DNA of 64,000 bases from DASXUX01 sp036504595 (GTDB lineage Bacteria; Planctomycetota; SZUA-567; H5-PLA8). The stretch spans positions 43,692 through 107,691 of the forward strand of contig DASXUX010000038.1 of the NCBI GenBank assembly GCA_036504595.1, written 5' to 3'. How positions within the stretch are numbered: the stretch's first letter is position 1; the number at the start of each line of letters is the position of its first letter. Made by a program: the position numbers and the translations under genes. Under the pieces are notes generated by a model. It was given only the letters and a program-made list of their open reading frames with translations, searched no databases and had not been told where the DNA came from. Below are positions 1 through 8,520 of this stretch, piece after piece.

Positions 1-554
1 ATCAGCACCGTGCTGCGCACCACGTCGCCGGCCGCAGCGTCTGGTTTGGCGGGGTCCGCCGCCGAGACATTCACTTCCTGAACCGTGACCTGCGGCGTGT
101 AGCGCGCGTCCACAGCCTGCTCAGCAGGAGACGTCGTCTGCGCCGGAGTGCCCGCGGGACTCTCCTTTAACACGGCGTGGGTTTTGACGGTTTTCAGCAC
201 CGCGGCGCGCAACGCGGGCTCTGATCCCGCGGGGATCTCGACTTTGGGTGCGCCCTGCGCCGCGCTGGTAAAAGCCGTCTCGTCCGGCTTCGGCGCTACT
301 GGTTTTTCTGCAACGGGCTTGGACTCGGGAGCAACCGCGGGTTGATCGGGGCTGGCAAAAACAGATTCATCTGCCGCGGCAGAAACCGAAGTTTCAACGC
401 TTATTTTCTGTTCCTGGGCTTTGACAGCAGGGACGGCGTCGGGCGATACGAACTCACCGCCCTGAGAGGGGGTTTGCTCCTCGCCGAACAACGTGGCGCA
501 AATGAGAATCGAGGCTAGTAGAACCGCAGCGGCCTCTGGTACACGTCGTCTCAT
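1..554 (-). CDS. Secreted Ala/Pro-rich protein, C-terminal part outside the window
   Basis: The minus-strand frame from an ATG at 554 stays open for 184 codons to the window edge. It begins MRRRVPEAAAVLLASILICA, a typical Sec signal peptide with an arginine start, a hydrophobic core and a probable cleavage near residues 23-24. The rest is rich in Ala, Pro, Glu and Val with low complexity, as in an exported linker, and has no recognisable catalytic motif. A GGAGAGG sequence lies about 11 bases upstream of the ATG. The gene reads in the same direction as the hexosaminidase-like gene ending at 829, but a gap of 274 bases separates them. The function cannot be assigned from this part. It could be the N-terminal linker of a larger envelope protein. 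Confidence 0.6.
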   Translation of the reverse strand, partial: MRRRVPEAAAVLLASILICATLFGEEQTPSQGGEFVSPDAVPAVKAQEQKISVETSVSAAADESVFASPDQPAVAPESKPVAEKPVAPKPDETAFTSAAQGAPKVEIPAGSEPALRAAVLKTVKTHAVLKESPAGTPAQTTSPAEQAVDARYTPQVTVQEVNVSAADPAKPDAAAGDVVRSTVL

Positions 555-828
555 CCCTGTAAATACCTCTCCGCCCCTGCGGTCGGGAAGGAACGGGCTA
601 CCGGAGCCCGCGCCAAAGGTCGAATTCTCACAGGCTGGCAGGCGCGCTAACAGCGCCCCGCCGGCACGTACTACACGCTTCCACGGCCAGATGCAAAAGA
701 GAGCCGCCCTACGTTAAGCTATATGCCGTCAATGTCAACGGTAAAATTATAGTGGTTTGTTAGCGAGGGATTCGGGCCACCGGTCTTGGGCATGGGCAAA
801 AGCGGTGCTCCTTTATATAGAGGCTATT

Positions 829-3800
829 TCACCGCGTTGATTGGCGCGACTCAATTGTGCCGAGGAAGACCTCGGGCTGGTTTCGCAGGTCGAGCGTTTT
901 GCACAAGTAATTCATCGCCTCAGCCGGCTCGGCGCTGAGTGTTCCACCGAACGTGACGAAATGCGCAGCCAGCGGGGAGTTCTCAATCCCCACCCCACCC
1001 GCTCCAGCACCGGGCGCAAAAACATGGTTCGCCGCGGTTTCGGGAGTGAGCAATCCCAGTGCAAGCTTGTCGGCACCGTATTTTACGCACCAATGCGCAC
1101 CGCCCACTTTCACTTGAGCCGAAACGCCGTCGGCTTGCTTCCCAACCGCGCCGCTCGCGCCCGTGGAGAACAGGTACTTTCCTGGCGTCGGGCCGTCGGC
1201 GGCGAAGTTCTTCGGATCGTCGAAGTCCCAGTAGTGGCCGGTAGGCTCGTTTAAAACGACTTCCGCCCACGACACACCCGCAAAGAGGCTGACGGTTTTG
1301 ATCAGACCGCTTTCAGCGTTGCAGGCATACCGGACAAGCGCTGGCCCTCGCGCAATGCACTTGATGGTGTGCGGAACGCCACGGTGGCTGTGCATGTCGG
1401 AGAAGCCCGACCAGCCGCTTTCGCCGGGCATGGTCAGGTCGCGGTTCTGAAGGGCCTTCACTTCCCAACGATAGATGTGCGCGCCTTCGGGGCCGAGCAG
1501 CAGCTTGATCTGATTGTTCTCAATCCACTTCATGCCGTTGGGCGCGTCCGACGTCGTCACGGCGGTGGGCAGCGGTTTGGTGGGGTCTTTCAGTCCGAGG
1601 TAGACGTGAAGGGTGGCCTGAGTGTTCTTCGCCAAAGGGCCGGGGATAATCAATGTCAAACGCGTGCGTCCGGGAGTGAGCGCGGGATCAAGCTGCGCGG
1701 GGATTTCGCGCGGGGTAGCGCCGGCCTCCGTGCCGGCCGGCAGGGACGTCGGCACCACCGCGCGGATCGCTCTGCCGGCGAGCTCTTCAGGCAAAGGCAC
1801 GTCAACTTCCACGGGTAGATCACAGCGATCTACGGAACCGGCGCTGATGCGCAGTCCGATGCGGTGCGACGCGGCGGGCTCAGCCCACGGAGCGTCGGAC
1901 GCGATCGGCGTCGTTTCGATCTTGCTGGCGCGGGTGCGGCGGCCGGCGCCGTCGGGGATGGATAGGCCGAGTTCTTCGGGGGACGGAATGGGCTTTCCGG
2001 CTTCGAGATCCTGGCGGGCCTGGGCGAGGCGTTGGGCAAGCTTTTCGTAACGCGTAACGGCGGCGGCGTAGCGCTTCATGGTCCAGTCCAGTGCGTATGG
2101 TTTGGATTCGGCGAGCCAGATGCGTTTGAATTCGTTGCCGAGAGTCTCGTGCGCCTCGCGGCAGGCTTTGACGCGCTCTTCGGCTTTCTTGATCAACGCA
2201 GCGTCCTTGGCTTCGGCGGCTTTGCAGTAGTCTTGCGCGGTCTCCAGGCCGTCGAGCATGCGCTTGCCGATCAATTCCATGCGCTTAGCGCCGAGAATCA
2301 CGCTGTCGAGCAGGGCGGCGTTGACGGTTGCTTCTTTCTTGCAGGCTGCGAGGTGTTCGAGGGCCGGTTGGACTAACTTAAGGAGGCGCTCAGCGGCGGT
2401 GCGTGTGGCAGCGGGGCTCTGGCGCGGGGAAAAGTCTTCGCGCCAGAAGCGGGAATTGTTCATGCCTTCCATGCCGTGCAGAGCGTGAGTTTGGGCGAGC
2501 AACTCGATGGCTTGGCCGAAGTGGTCGCCTTTTTCGCCAAAAAGCACCGCGCCGATGCGGCGGTTGAAGTCTTCGGGCGTCGTCGTCGAGCCGGTCCAGG
2601 CGCACTCGGCGCCCCAAGCGTAGCCGTGCCAGTTGTAGCCTTTGAGCGCTTCGCCGTCGTCTTCCCAGGCGGTGTTGAGCATGCCGATCGCGCCGTTTTT
2701 GACGCCGTCTCGAACGAAGTTACGGATGTTGGTGACCGTGCAGTTGAAGTCGGGCAGGATGCGGCTCCAGTTGCTGATGCCCGGGCAGACGAAGAACTCA
2801 TAGCCGGATTTGGTGAAGGGGAGAATTTGGTTTTCGAAGCTGGCTCGCGGGTCGTACGCCCACGTAAGCATGACGGTGTCTTTGGGGATCTCACCCAGCT
2901 TGTCGGGATGCTGCAGGATGATGTCGCCCCACATCATCATGCGTTTGTGGTACTTCTCCTTTAAGAGATCATGGACGCGGCGGATGTGCTTGGTGTAAAC
3001 GCCGCCGACGCCAATCTGCTTGGCCAGTTCCTTGGACGGGCCTTCGCCAAGACCCCAGGTTTCATCGCAACAGACGTTGAACATGTCGAGCGGCAGCAAC
3101 GGGATGACCTCGCTGTAGAGGTCGTCGAGGAGTTTATAGGTCTCCTCCTTTACTGGGGACAGGACGCTGCCGTTTTCGCGCATGGCGGCGTATTCGGGGT
3201 GCTGCAAGATGCGTTCGAAATGCCCGAAGGACTGCTGGTTGCCGAGAATCTGCATGTGCAGCGGCTTGGCGAATTCAACGAGCGTGCGGAGTTCAGTGGG
3301 CGTGAGCGAGCCGTCTTTCGGACCGATCTTGGGATGCTTCTCGAAGGCGAACTGGTACTCCATGTAGTACGTGAACATGTTCAGCTTCAGTGCGGCGCCG
3401 AGGGCGACTTCGTTCTTCAAGGTGTCGAGGGACGAACTGGCCCCGCGAGTCAGGTCATCCTGATGGCAGCGCCACTTCAGCGCGGGCCAGTCGCGAATGA
3501 TCAGGCAAGGAATTCCGTTTTCGCGGCGATTAGCGCGAATGAGCTGGCAGAGGGTTTGGGCGGCGTAGAAGAGGCCGGCTGGACTCGCTGCGAACGCGAG
3601 TGCGGAATCGCCGCTAACCCAGAGCCCATAGGCCTCTGGCTTCAGCTTTTCCGGAGGCAACGTTGGCAGATCGCCTCCTTTCGCAGACAACCTCATCCAG
3701 CTTTCCTGATGCTTCTGTTGCTTCGGTTCCGGACAACCCGCGCGGCGGAGTTCTTCACCTAGAGCGCGGGAAATCAATTCCATTTGATCTTCGGGCACTT

Positions 3801-3966
3801 CCAGCACCAGTTCGCGGTTCAGCGCAAAGGCGCCGGCTTGAAGCGTGACCTCTTTTGGGAAGGGCACGAGGCGCAGGGCGGCAGCGTCTTCGGCCAGAGT
3901 GGTTCCGGCTACCGAGATCGCTGCAAGTGCGAGTGTGGCGCGGAATCCGGCCAAGGCTTTGCGCAT
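829..3966 (-). CDS. Secreted GH20-family beta-N-acetylhexosaminidase-like protein with a C-terminal extension
   Basis: The start is the ATG at 3966 because GGAGG lies 8 bases upstream and a signal peptide (MRKALAGFRATLALAAISVA) follows directly; the frame is open further upstream but without signal-like sequence. The protein is about 1045 residues. Residues about 30-160 resemble the GH20 N-terminal domain, followed by a TIM barrel. The CCDETW motif contains the Asp301-Glu302 pair expected for GH20, where Glu is the acid/base and Asp orients the substrate acetamido group. The TAWEDDGEAL and WHGYAWGAECAW stretches also fit the family. The enzyme probably removes terminal N-acetylhexosamines from exported or environmental glycans. 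The C-terminal 400 residues are an alpha-helical segment and a beta-rich domain not needed for GH20 activity. A GC-rich palindromic repeat is embedded in frame near residues 739-751. Confidence 0.8.
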   Translation of the reverse strand: MRKALAGFRATLALAAISVAGTTLAEDAAALRLVPFPKEVTLQAGAFALNRELVLEVPEDQMELISRALGEELRRAGCPEPKQQKHQESWMRLSAKGGDLPTLPPEKLKPEAYGLWVSGDSALAFAASPAGLFYAAQTLCQLIRANRRENGIPCLIIRDWPALKWRCHQDDLTRGASSSLDTLKNEVALGAALKLNMFTYYMEYQFAFEKHPKIGPKDGSLTPTELRTLVEFAKPLHMQILGNQQSFGHFERILQHPEYAAMRENGSVLSPVKEETYKLLDDLYSEVIPLLPLDMFNVCCDETWGLGEGPSKELAKQIGVGGVYTKHIRRVHDLLKEKYHKRMMMWGDIILQHPDKLGEIPKDTVMLTWAYDPRASFENQILPFTKSGYEFFVCPGISNWSRILPDFNCTVTNIRNFVRDGVKNGAIGMLNTAWEDDGEALKGYNWHGYAWGAECAWTGSTTTPEDFNRRIGAVLFGEKGDHFGQAIELLAQTHALHGMEGMNNSRFWREDFSPRQSPAATRTAAERLLKLVQPALEHLAACKKEATVNAALLDSVILGAKRMELIGKRMLDGLETAQDYCKAAEAKDAALIKKAEERVKACREAHETLGNEFKRIWLAESKPYALDWTMKRYAAAVTRYEKLAQRLAQARQDLEAGKPIPSPEELGLSIPDGAGRRTRASKIETTPIASDAPWAEPAASHRIGLRISAGSVDRCDLPVEVDVPLPEELAGRAIRAVVPTSLPAGTEAGATPREIPAQLDPALTPGRTRLTLIIPGPLAKNTQATLHVYLGLKDPTKPLPTAVTTSDAPNGMKWIENNQIKLLLGPEGAHIYRWEVKALQNRDLTMPGESGWSGFSDMHSHRGVPHTIKCIARGPALVRYACNAESGLIKTVSLFAGVSWAEVVLNEPTGHYWDFDDPKNFAADGPTPGKYLFSTGASGAVGKQADGVSAQVKVGGAHWCVKYGADKLALGLLTPETAANHVFAPGAGAGGVGIENSPLAAHFVTFGGTLSAEPAEAMNYLCKTLDLRNQPEVFLGTIESRQSTR
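1717..1752. repeat. In-frame GC-rich palindromic repeat in the GH20-like gene
   Basis: The core AGCGCCGGCCTCCGTGCCGG is nearly identical to stretches at 11328, 29058 and, with one change, 38563. It is read in frame on the minus strand and encodes part of SLPAGTEAGATP in a loop-like region of the C-terminal domain. GCCGGC half-sites make it partly self-complementary. Confidence 0.75.
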
Positions 3967-4077
3967 GCTGATGCCTCCGCGAATAGATAGTTCGTGGTTT
4001 ACGGTTCGAGGTCTATGCTTAACGGCACATGGTGTCAACGCTGAACAATAATGAACCCTGAATCTGAACGAACGGCG

Positions 4078-4101
4078 CGCAATCCAGGAGGATCGCGTTA
4101 C
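4078..4101. repeat. 24-nt sequence duplicated (inverted) at 34844-34867
   Basis: This stretch, beginning CGCAATCCAGGAGGATCGCG, is a perfect reverse complement of 34844-34867. Here it lies in the divergent promoter region between the GH20-like gene and the receiver-domain gene. Short phrases such as GTTCGTGGTTTACGGTTCG at 3990-4010 flank it, and similar phrases flank the other copy. Confidence 0.75.
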
Positions 4102-4281
4102 AGGGGTTGGCCAGCTTTTTGCCCGCGATTGTCCGGCGGCGTCATCGGCGGCCTGAACTGATGATGAAATTCCCACTTTGAGGATCTGATGTGCGCAACA
4201 TTCCTTTCACAGGCGGCACGGCATGGCGCTTGAGTAGGGAAAACGACTTGGGCTCCACTCCGTTTCGGAGGGCAGACTATC

Positions 4282-4671
4282 ATGGACAAGCCAGCAGTTC
4301 CGATTCTGATCATTGATGACGATGCGGACACCATTTCCGCATTGGAAACGGCGTTGATGAAAGAAGGATACAGCCCGACTGCTTGCTTAAATTTGCACTC
4401 CGCAACCGAATACCTGGCCAAGGAAGAGCCTGCGATTGTCTTTTTGGACTACTTCCTGGCGGGCGATAATCCCGCGCAATTCGTGCGGGAGGCCAAGGCA
4501 AAGTACCCTGATCTGCTCATTGTGCTTATGACCGGCGCTCACAATGCCGCGCAATGCGCTTCAAACATCGGGCTGGCGTTTTATCTGCAGAAGCCGTTCG
4601 ATTTGGGCCAGTTTCTGACAGTCCTGGAACGAGCGCTGGGCCGCCGCGAACTCCCCATCGGAGCGAGTTAA
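4282..4671 (+). CDS. Stand-alone response-regulator receiver domain (CheY-like)
   Basis: The protein is 129 residues, the size of one receiver domain with no output domain. The acidic pocket is visible as Asp12-Asp13-Asp14, the phosphoacceptor is Asp56 (VFLDYF), the switch threonine is Thr84 (MTG), and the conserved lysine is Lys104 in LQKPF. It should be phosphorylated by a partner histidine kinase and act through protein contact, but no kinase gene is nearby. GGAGGG stands about 12 bases before the ATG. It lies 76 bases upstream of the squalene/phytoene synthase gene on the same strand. Nothing shows whether the two are co-regulated. Confidence 0.85.
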   Translation: MDKPAVPILIIDDDADTISALETALMKEGYSPTACLNLHSATEYLAKEEPAIVFLDYFLAGDNPAQFVREAKAKYPDLLIVLMTGAHNAAQCASNIGLAFYLQKPFDLGQFLTVLERALGRRELPIGAS

Positions 4672-4747
4672 GTTGATGTGTTGGTAGTCCGGAACAGCCA
4701 AACGCCTCTTTCCGAATCGGCAAAGCTTCTGTATTCTCTGGCTCCAA

Positions 4748-5800
4748 ATGGAGCACAAGACCAATCCTGACTTTCTACTCGGCGACCTGCTGAAGCGGGT
4801 TTCTCGCAGTTTTTACCTGACGATGCGCGTTCTGCCGAAGGCGCAGCGCGTGCCGATCAGCCTCGCCTACCTGCTGGCTCGCGCCGCGGATACGATTGCG
4901 GACACGCCGCTCGTCCCGTCGCCGCGCCGCCTGGAACTGCTCCTTTCCTTCCGCGAGCAGGTCAATGGGCCCATGCGCGAAGAGACGCTGCGTGAGATCG
5001 AGAACGCTCTGACGCAGCAGCAGACCAACAGCCATGAACGCGAACTTCTGCAGATGCTCACGCCAGCAGTGGGCCTGCTTTCTGAACTGACTGAAGCGGA
5101 CCGGGCCAAAGTCTGCGAGGTCGTAACAACGTTGACGCGCGGCATGGAAATGGACCTGACGCGATTTCCGCCGGAAAATGCTGGAAAGCTGGACGCTTTG
5201 CAGAACGCGGCGGAACTCGACCGCTACATCTATCTGGTCGCCGGCTGCGTGGGGGAGTTCTGGACCAAACTGAACGTCGCTCACGTGCCGGCCTTGCGGC
5301 ATTGGAATGTCGAAGCGATGTCCGCGTGCGGCATTCGCTACGGCAAAGCGCTGCAGATGACGAACGTGCTGCGCGACTGCCCGAAAGATTTGCGCATCGG
5401 GCGCTGCTACATGCCGCGGGAGATTCTCAGCGAGTGCGGCCTGACGCCGGAAGATCTGTTGAAGCCGGAGAACACGTCGCGCGCGCGGCCGATGCTTGGA
5501 AAATTGATGCGCGTGACGCTGGGGCATTATGAAGAGGCCGAGCGTTACATTGTTGCGATCCCCAGGCACTGTGTCCGCCTGCGGCTGGCGTGCATGTGGC
5601 CGGTGCTGATCGGTCTGGCCACGCTGCGAGAACTTGCCGCCAACCCGCGGTGGCTCGATCCAGCCTGTCCATCGGTTATCTCACAGCGAAAGTGCAACGG
5701 CATTCTGGCTCTGTCCCTGCCGGCCGCGGCGTCGAACGCGGCAATACGCGCTTGGATGAGGCGTGGACGGCAGAGCGTGATAGAAGCCATTGGTCATTAG
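4748..5800 (+). CDS. Squalene/phytoene synthase family protein
   Basis: At 350 residues this is a normal length for the trans-isoprenyl head-to-head synthases that condense two prenyl diphosphates (two FPP to squalene, or two GGPP to phytoene). The first Asp-rich motif is RAADTIADT (about residues 46-54) and the second is NVLRDCPKDLRIGRCYMP (about residues 205-222), both needed for magnesium and diphosphate binding. The form with DTIADT is common in PVC bacteria. No HpnC/HpnE, desaturase or cyclase gene is adjacent, so the product (hopanoid or carotenoid precursor) stays open. The ribosome site is weak. The last residues IGH and the stop TAG come from the short repeat that follows, so the original C-terminus may have been altered. 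Confidence 0.85.
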   Translation: MEHKTNPDFLLGDLLKRVSRSFYLTMRVLPKAQRVPISLAYLLARAADTIADTPLVPSPRRLELLLSFREQVNGPMREETLREIENALTQQQTNSHERELLQMLTPAVGLLSELTEADRAKVCEVVTTLTRGMEMDLTRFPPENAGKLDALQNAAELDRYIYLVAGCVGEFWTKLNVAHVPALRHWNVEAMSACGIRYGKALQMTNVLRDCPKDLRIGRCYMPREILSECGLTPEDLLKPENTSRARPMLGKLMRVTLGHYEEAERYIVAIPRHCVRLRLACMWPVLIGLATLRELAANPRWLDPACPSVISQRKCNGILALSLPAAASNAAIRAWMRRGRQSVIEAIGH

Positions 5801-5879
5801 TCATTAGTCATTGCGCAGGCGCTTGTCGTGCAGTTAATGACCAATGACTAATGACCAATGACTAATGACCAATGACTAG
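5788..5879. repeat. Inverted short-unit repeat (TTAGTCATTGG units) between convergent genes
   Basis: Copies of CATTGGTCATTAGTCATTAG run from 5788, and their complement, with ATGACCAATGACTA units, runs to 5879; the two arms surround a GC-rich loop near 5814-5830. It can fold into a long hairpin and may terminate both transcripts. The TAG stop codons of the synthase (5798-5800) and of the opposing NfeD-like gene (complement of 5876-5878) are both parts of the repeat. Confidence 0.85.
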
Positions 5880-6346
5880 ACCGGTTCGACCACCACGCGC
5901 ATGCCTTCAACGCGGATGACTTTCACCGGCACGCCGCTTTCGACGAACTTGCCTTCGGTGATGACGTCCACCCGCTGGTCGTCGAGCATCACGGTGCCGG
6001 CGGGGCGCAGAGGCGTCACGGTCTGGCCGCTTTTGCCGAGCAGGTGCGCGAGCGGCAGGGCGTCGGGCGCGTTCTGCACACCGCCCGACATGTCCGAATC
6101 GAGGATCAGCGGGCTGCGCTTCAGGAACGTGATTCCCGCCCACAGCGCCAGCGGAAAGAGCGCCACGTTCGCCGCCACCATCGCATAGCCGAATGGCTCC
6201 GATGAGCGAAAGCCCAAGTAGATGCTGGCCGCCGACATGCTCAGCGCCGCCAGCGTCCAAGCGCCCATCGACGGGGTAAGCAGTTCGACGAAAACCGCGA
6301 CGACCATCAGAGCGCAGCAGAGAATGGCCCAGAAGCGCATGTCCAT
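5876..6346 (-). CDS. Short NfeD-family membrane protein
   Basis: The protein has about 156 residues from the ATG at 6346 (MDMRFWAILC). Three to four hydrophobic segments occupy residues 4-90, followed by a compact soluble C-terminal domain with the NfeD OB-fold signature (GQTVTPLRPAGTVMLDDQRVDVITEGKFV), which parallels the C-terminus of the larger NfeD protein encoded just upstream. NfeD proteins are membrane partners, usually of stomatin/flotillin-type proteins. No flotillin gene follows here. The ribosome site is not clear and a GTG 24 bases upstream is an alternative start. The gene follows the protease-type NfeD on the same strand with a repeat in between, so the two probably form an operon. 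Confidence 0.75.
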   Translation of the reverse strand: MDMRFWAILCCALMVVAVFVELLTPSMGAWTLAALSMSAASIYLGFRSSEPFGYAMVAANVALFPLALWAGITFLKRSPLILDSDMSGGVQNAPDALPLAHLLGKSGQTVTPLRPAGTVMLDDQRVDVITEGKFVESGVPVKVIRVEGMRVVVEPV

Positions 6347-6406
6347 GCCAGCCAGTTTCGGGCGTTGCACGGAAGTTTCAAGCGGCGGAATGAACGGCAG
6401 ACAGAA

Positions 6407-6485
6407 GTTCCTTGTTCCTTGTTCCTGGTTCCACGTTAACGGCGGGCTCTTTCGAACCTGGAACGAGGAACTAGGAACCAGGAAC
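6407..6485. repeat. Inverted short-unit repeat (GGTTCC/GGAACC units)
   Basis: Units such as GTTCCTTGTTCCTGGTTCC (6407-6432) face complementary AACCTGGAACGAGGAACTAG units (6455-6485), giving a hairpin around GGCGGGCTC. The right arm encodes the last residues (KVPGS) and the TAG stop of the upstream NfeD protease gene. Confidence 0.85.
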
Positions 6486-8084
6486 TTTTTGTTGGACCGC
6501 TCGCACGACCGGCGTTCCGGCGGCGATGCGCAGAACCACCACTTCGCTGCCGGCATCGATAAAGCCGCCTTCCGAAACCGCGTCGTAAGTGCTGCCGTCG
6601 ATGCGCACTTTGCCGGCGGGACGCAGTACCGTTTCAGCCTGACCCCTTTGCCCGACAAGTTCCGAAGCGGAGCCGGTCGCGGATGAAGCCACATCGGCCA
6701 AGGCAGCGGCAACGCCTTCGCTCGTCGTCGTGCCGCGATTTTCCGTTTGCAGCGCCAGGCGGCTGAGGCCCGGCAACTTGGCTCCTCTAAGGAGCCCCGT
6801 GATCGCGGCGGCAACCAGCGTCATCATCGTAATCGTGCCCCACATGAACGCTTCCTTCAGAAGCTGGAGGTCGCCAGAAGACGCGCCGCCCTGGATGGCT
6901 CGCCAGAGGCTGACGCGTTCGGGCACAAACGAGAGCACGATGGAAACGATGATCAACCCAAAACCGGCGATCAGTCCGATGCCGAACGTGGGGAGAACGA
7001 AAACCTCCATGGCGACGATCGCAGCGCCCACACCAAACATGACCAGTTCCGCAAGCCCCGCGTTGGCTGAAAAGATTTGCAGCCAGAAAAAGAGGCCCAG
7101 GCAGAAGGCGAACGTAATGTAGCCCACGCCGTGGCCGGGACTTTTCATCTCCCACAACAAAGCGATGACACCGATCAGAGCCAGCGCCACGCGCCACAGC
7201 GGGTGAGACAAAAAGCGCGCGGCCTTTTCCGCCGGCGTTATCGTTGCTTCCTCAATGAGTGACGGCGCAATGTTCAGACCGCTGTAGATTTCGGACTCAT
7301 CGGCAGCGATTCCAGAAGCCAGTCCCGCATCCACGGCCTGGGTGGCGGTCAGCGTGAGGATCTGGTCTTTGTCTTTCCAGATCTTGGTGACGGCCGGCTT
7401 GACCGCCATCACGTCGTAGCTTTCGCCCAGCATGAAACGGTTCTTCGGATCGCTGGTTTCGAGCAGTTTGACTTCACTGTCCACCATCGCGATGGCGATC
7501 GGGCAGGGGTAGCCATTCTGTTCGCAATAGCTGATCGCCAGCGCGCGCATGTTGCTGTCGAGTTTCTGGCGCATGTCTTTGCCGACGTCCATGCCGGGAA
7601 TGACCGCTTTAGCCGCGCCGATACGGCTGGTCGGCGTCATCACGATCGCTTTGCAGCCCAGCGAAATGATCGCGCCGCCGGAAAGAGCTTTGTTTTGCAC
7701 AAACGCGACAACCGGGACTTTGCAGTTCTTAATGGCGTTGTTGATTTCTTCGCAGGAATCGACCAGTCCGCCGTTGGTGTGAATCTGCAAAATAACCAGA
7801 TCGTACTTCTCCTGCTCAGCACGGTGCAGGCGGCGTTCGATGAAGTGGGCCTGCCAGGGATCGATGTAGCCGTCGTAGGTGGTCTCTTCATCGCTGACGG
7901 GGATGAGCATGACCTTGGGCTTGTTCGGAAGCGTGAGTCCGTGTTTGGCTGGATTCAACGAGCCGCGAGCGATGCCAGTGACCGCCGGCGGGGCGCTGGA
8001 AGTCCCGTCGTCTTCAGCCTGCCCGGAATAAGCCGGCGCGGTCGCGATGAGAAGCAGCACAGCACAAACGTTCCGGCAGGACAT
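6471..8084 (-). CDS. NfeD protein with ClpP-class membrane serine protease domain
   Basis: The chosen start is the ATG at 8084 (MSCRNVCAVLLLIATAPAYS), which has GGAGG about 10 bases upstream and a signal peptide; the protein is about 537 residues. A ClpP-like domain spans residues about 65-260. The nucleophile is probably Ser135 in KALSGGAIIS, within the oxyanion-type glycine context, and a conserved lysine should serve as base as in the PH1510 type. Residues about 315-440 hold four or five transmembrane helices (LALIGVIALLW, GYITFAFCLGLFFWL and others). The C-terminus is an NfeD OB-fold (TVLRPAGKVRIDGSTYDAVSEGGFI). Such proteins cleave membrane substrates and work with stomatin-like scaffolds. 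The C-terminal KVPGS is repeat-derived. Confidence 0.88.
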   Translation of the reverse strand: MSCRNVCAVLLLIATAPAYSGQAEDDGTSSAPPAVTGIARGSLNPAKHGLTLPNKPKVMLIPVSDEETTYDGYIDPWQAHFIERRLHRAEQEKYDLVILQIHTNGGLVDSCEEINNAIKNCKVPVVAFVQNKALSGGAIISLGCKAIVMTPTSRIGAAKAVIPGMDVGKDMRQKLDSNMRALAISYCEQNGYPCPIAIAMVDSEVKLLETSDPKNRFMLGESYDVMAVKPAVTKIWKDKDQILTLTATQAVDAGLASGIAADESEIYSGLNIAPSLIEEATITPAEKAARFLSHPLWRVALALIGVIALLWEMKSPGHGVGYITFAFCLGLFFWLQIFSANAGLAELVMFGVGAAIVAMEVFVLPTFGIGLIAGFGLIIVSIVLSFVPERVSLWRAIQGGASSGDLQLLKEAFMWGTITMMTLVAAAITGLLRGAKLPGLSRLALQTENRGTTTSEGVAAALADVASSATGSASELVGQRGQAETVLRPAGKVRIDGSTYDAVSEGGFIDAGSEVVVLRIAAGTPVVRAVQQKVPGS

Positions 8085-8159
8085 GTATGAGCCTCCGCCG
8101 CCCGAGTATAGACGTTTATCGCGGACCCGCAACACTCCCTGCGACCGACAGAACCGAGC

Positions 8160-8500
8160 GCAGCTCATCCATTTCCGTCCATATTCGTCCGTCCATGTCC
8201 GTCCATCTCGTCCGTGCCCGTCCGCCGCCCATGCTCATCCGTGCAATCCGTGCTCGTCCATGTTCGTCTGTGTCCGTTCGTGCTCATCCGTGCCCGTCCA
8301 TGTCCGTCCATGTCCGTCCGTGCCCGTCCATGTCCGTCCGTGCCCGTCCACCGCCCGTGCTCATCCGTGCTCATCCATGTCCGTCCATGTCCGTCCGTGC
8401 CCGTCCACCGCCCGTGCTCATCCGTGCTCATCCATGTCCGTCCATGTCCGTCCGTGCCCGTCCACCGCCCATGCTCGTCCGTGTCCGTCCACTCCGCCCA
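8160..8500. repeat. Tandem decamer-like array (TCCGTCCATG type) with a 57-bp higher-order unit
   Basis: The stretch is built from near-identical decamers such as TCCGTCCATG and CCGTGCCCGT. From 8343 the block starting CCCGTCCACCGCCC recurs at 8400 and 8457, an exact 57-bp period. Apparent reading frames across it are by-products of the 19-codon period. Most of the 582-base gap between the NfeD gene and the transposase remnant (8085-8666) is this array. No gene was found in that gap. Confidence 0.9.
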
Positions 8501-8520
8501 TGCCATCCAGCGCGCTGGCC

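Noticed and set aside
3990..4030. Possible tRNA-like GGTTCGAGG sequence
   Set aside because: No cloverleaf arms could be found around it; it belongs to a phrase repeat.
8160..8500. Possible CRISPR array
   Set aside because: Units are contiguous decamers without unique spacers of constant length, and no cas gene is nearby.
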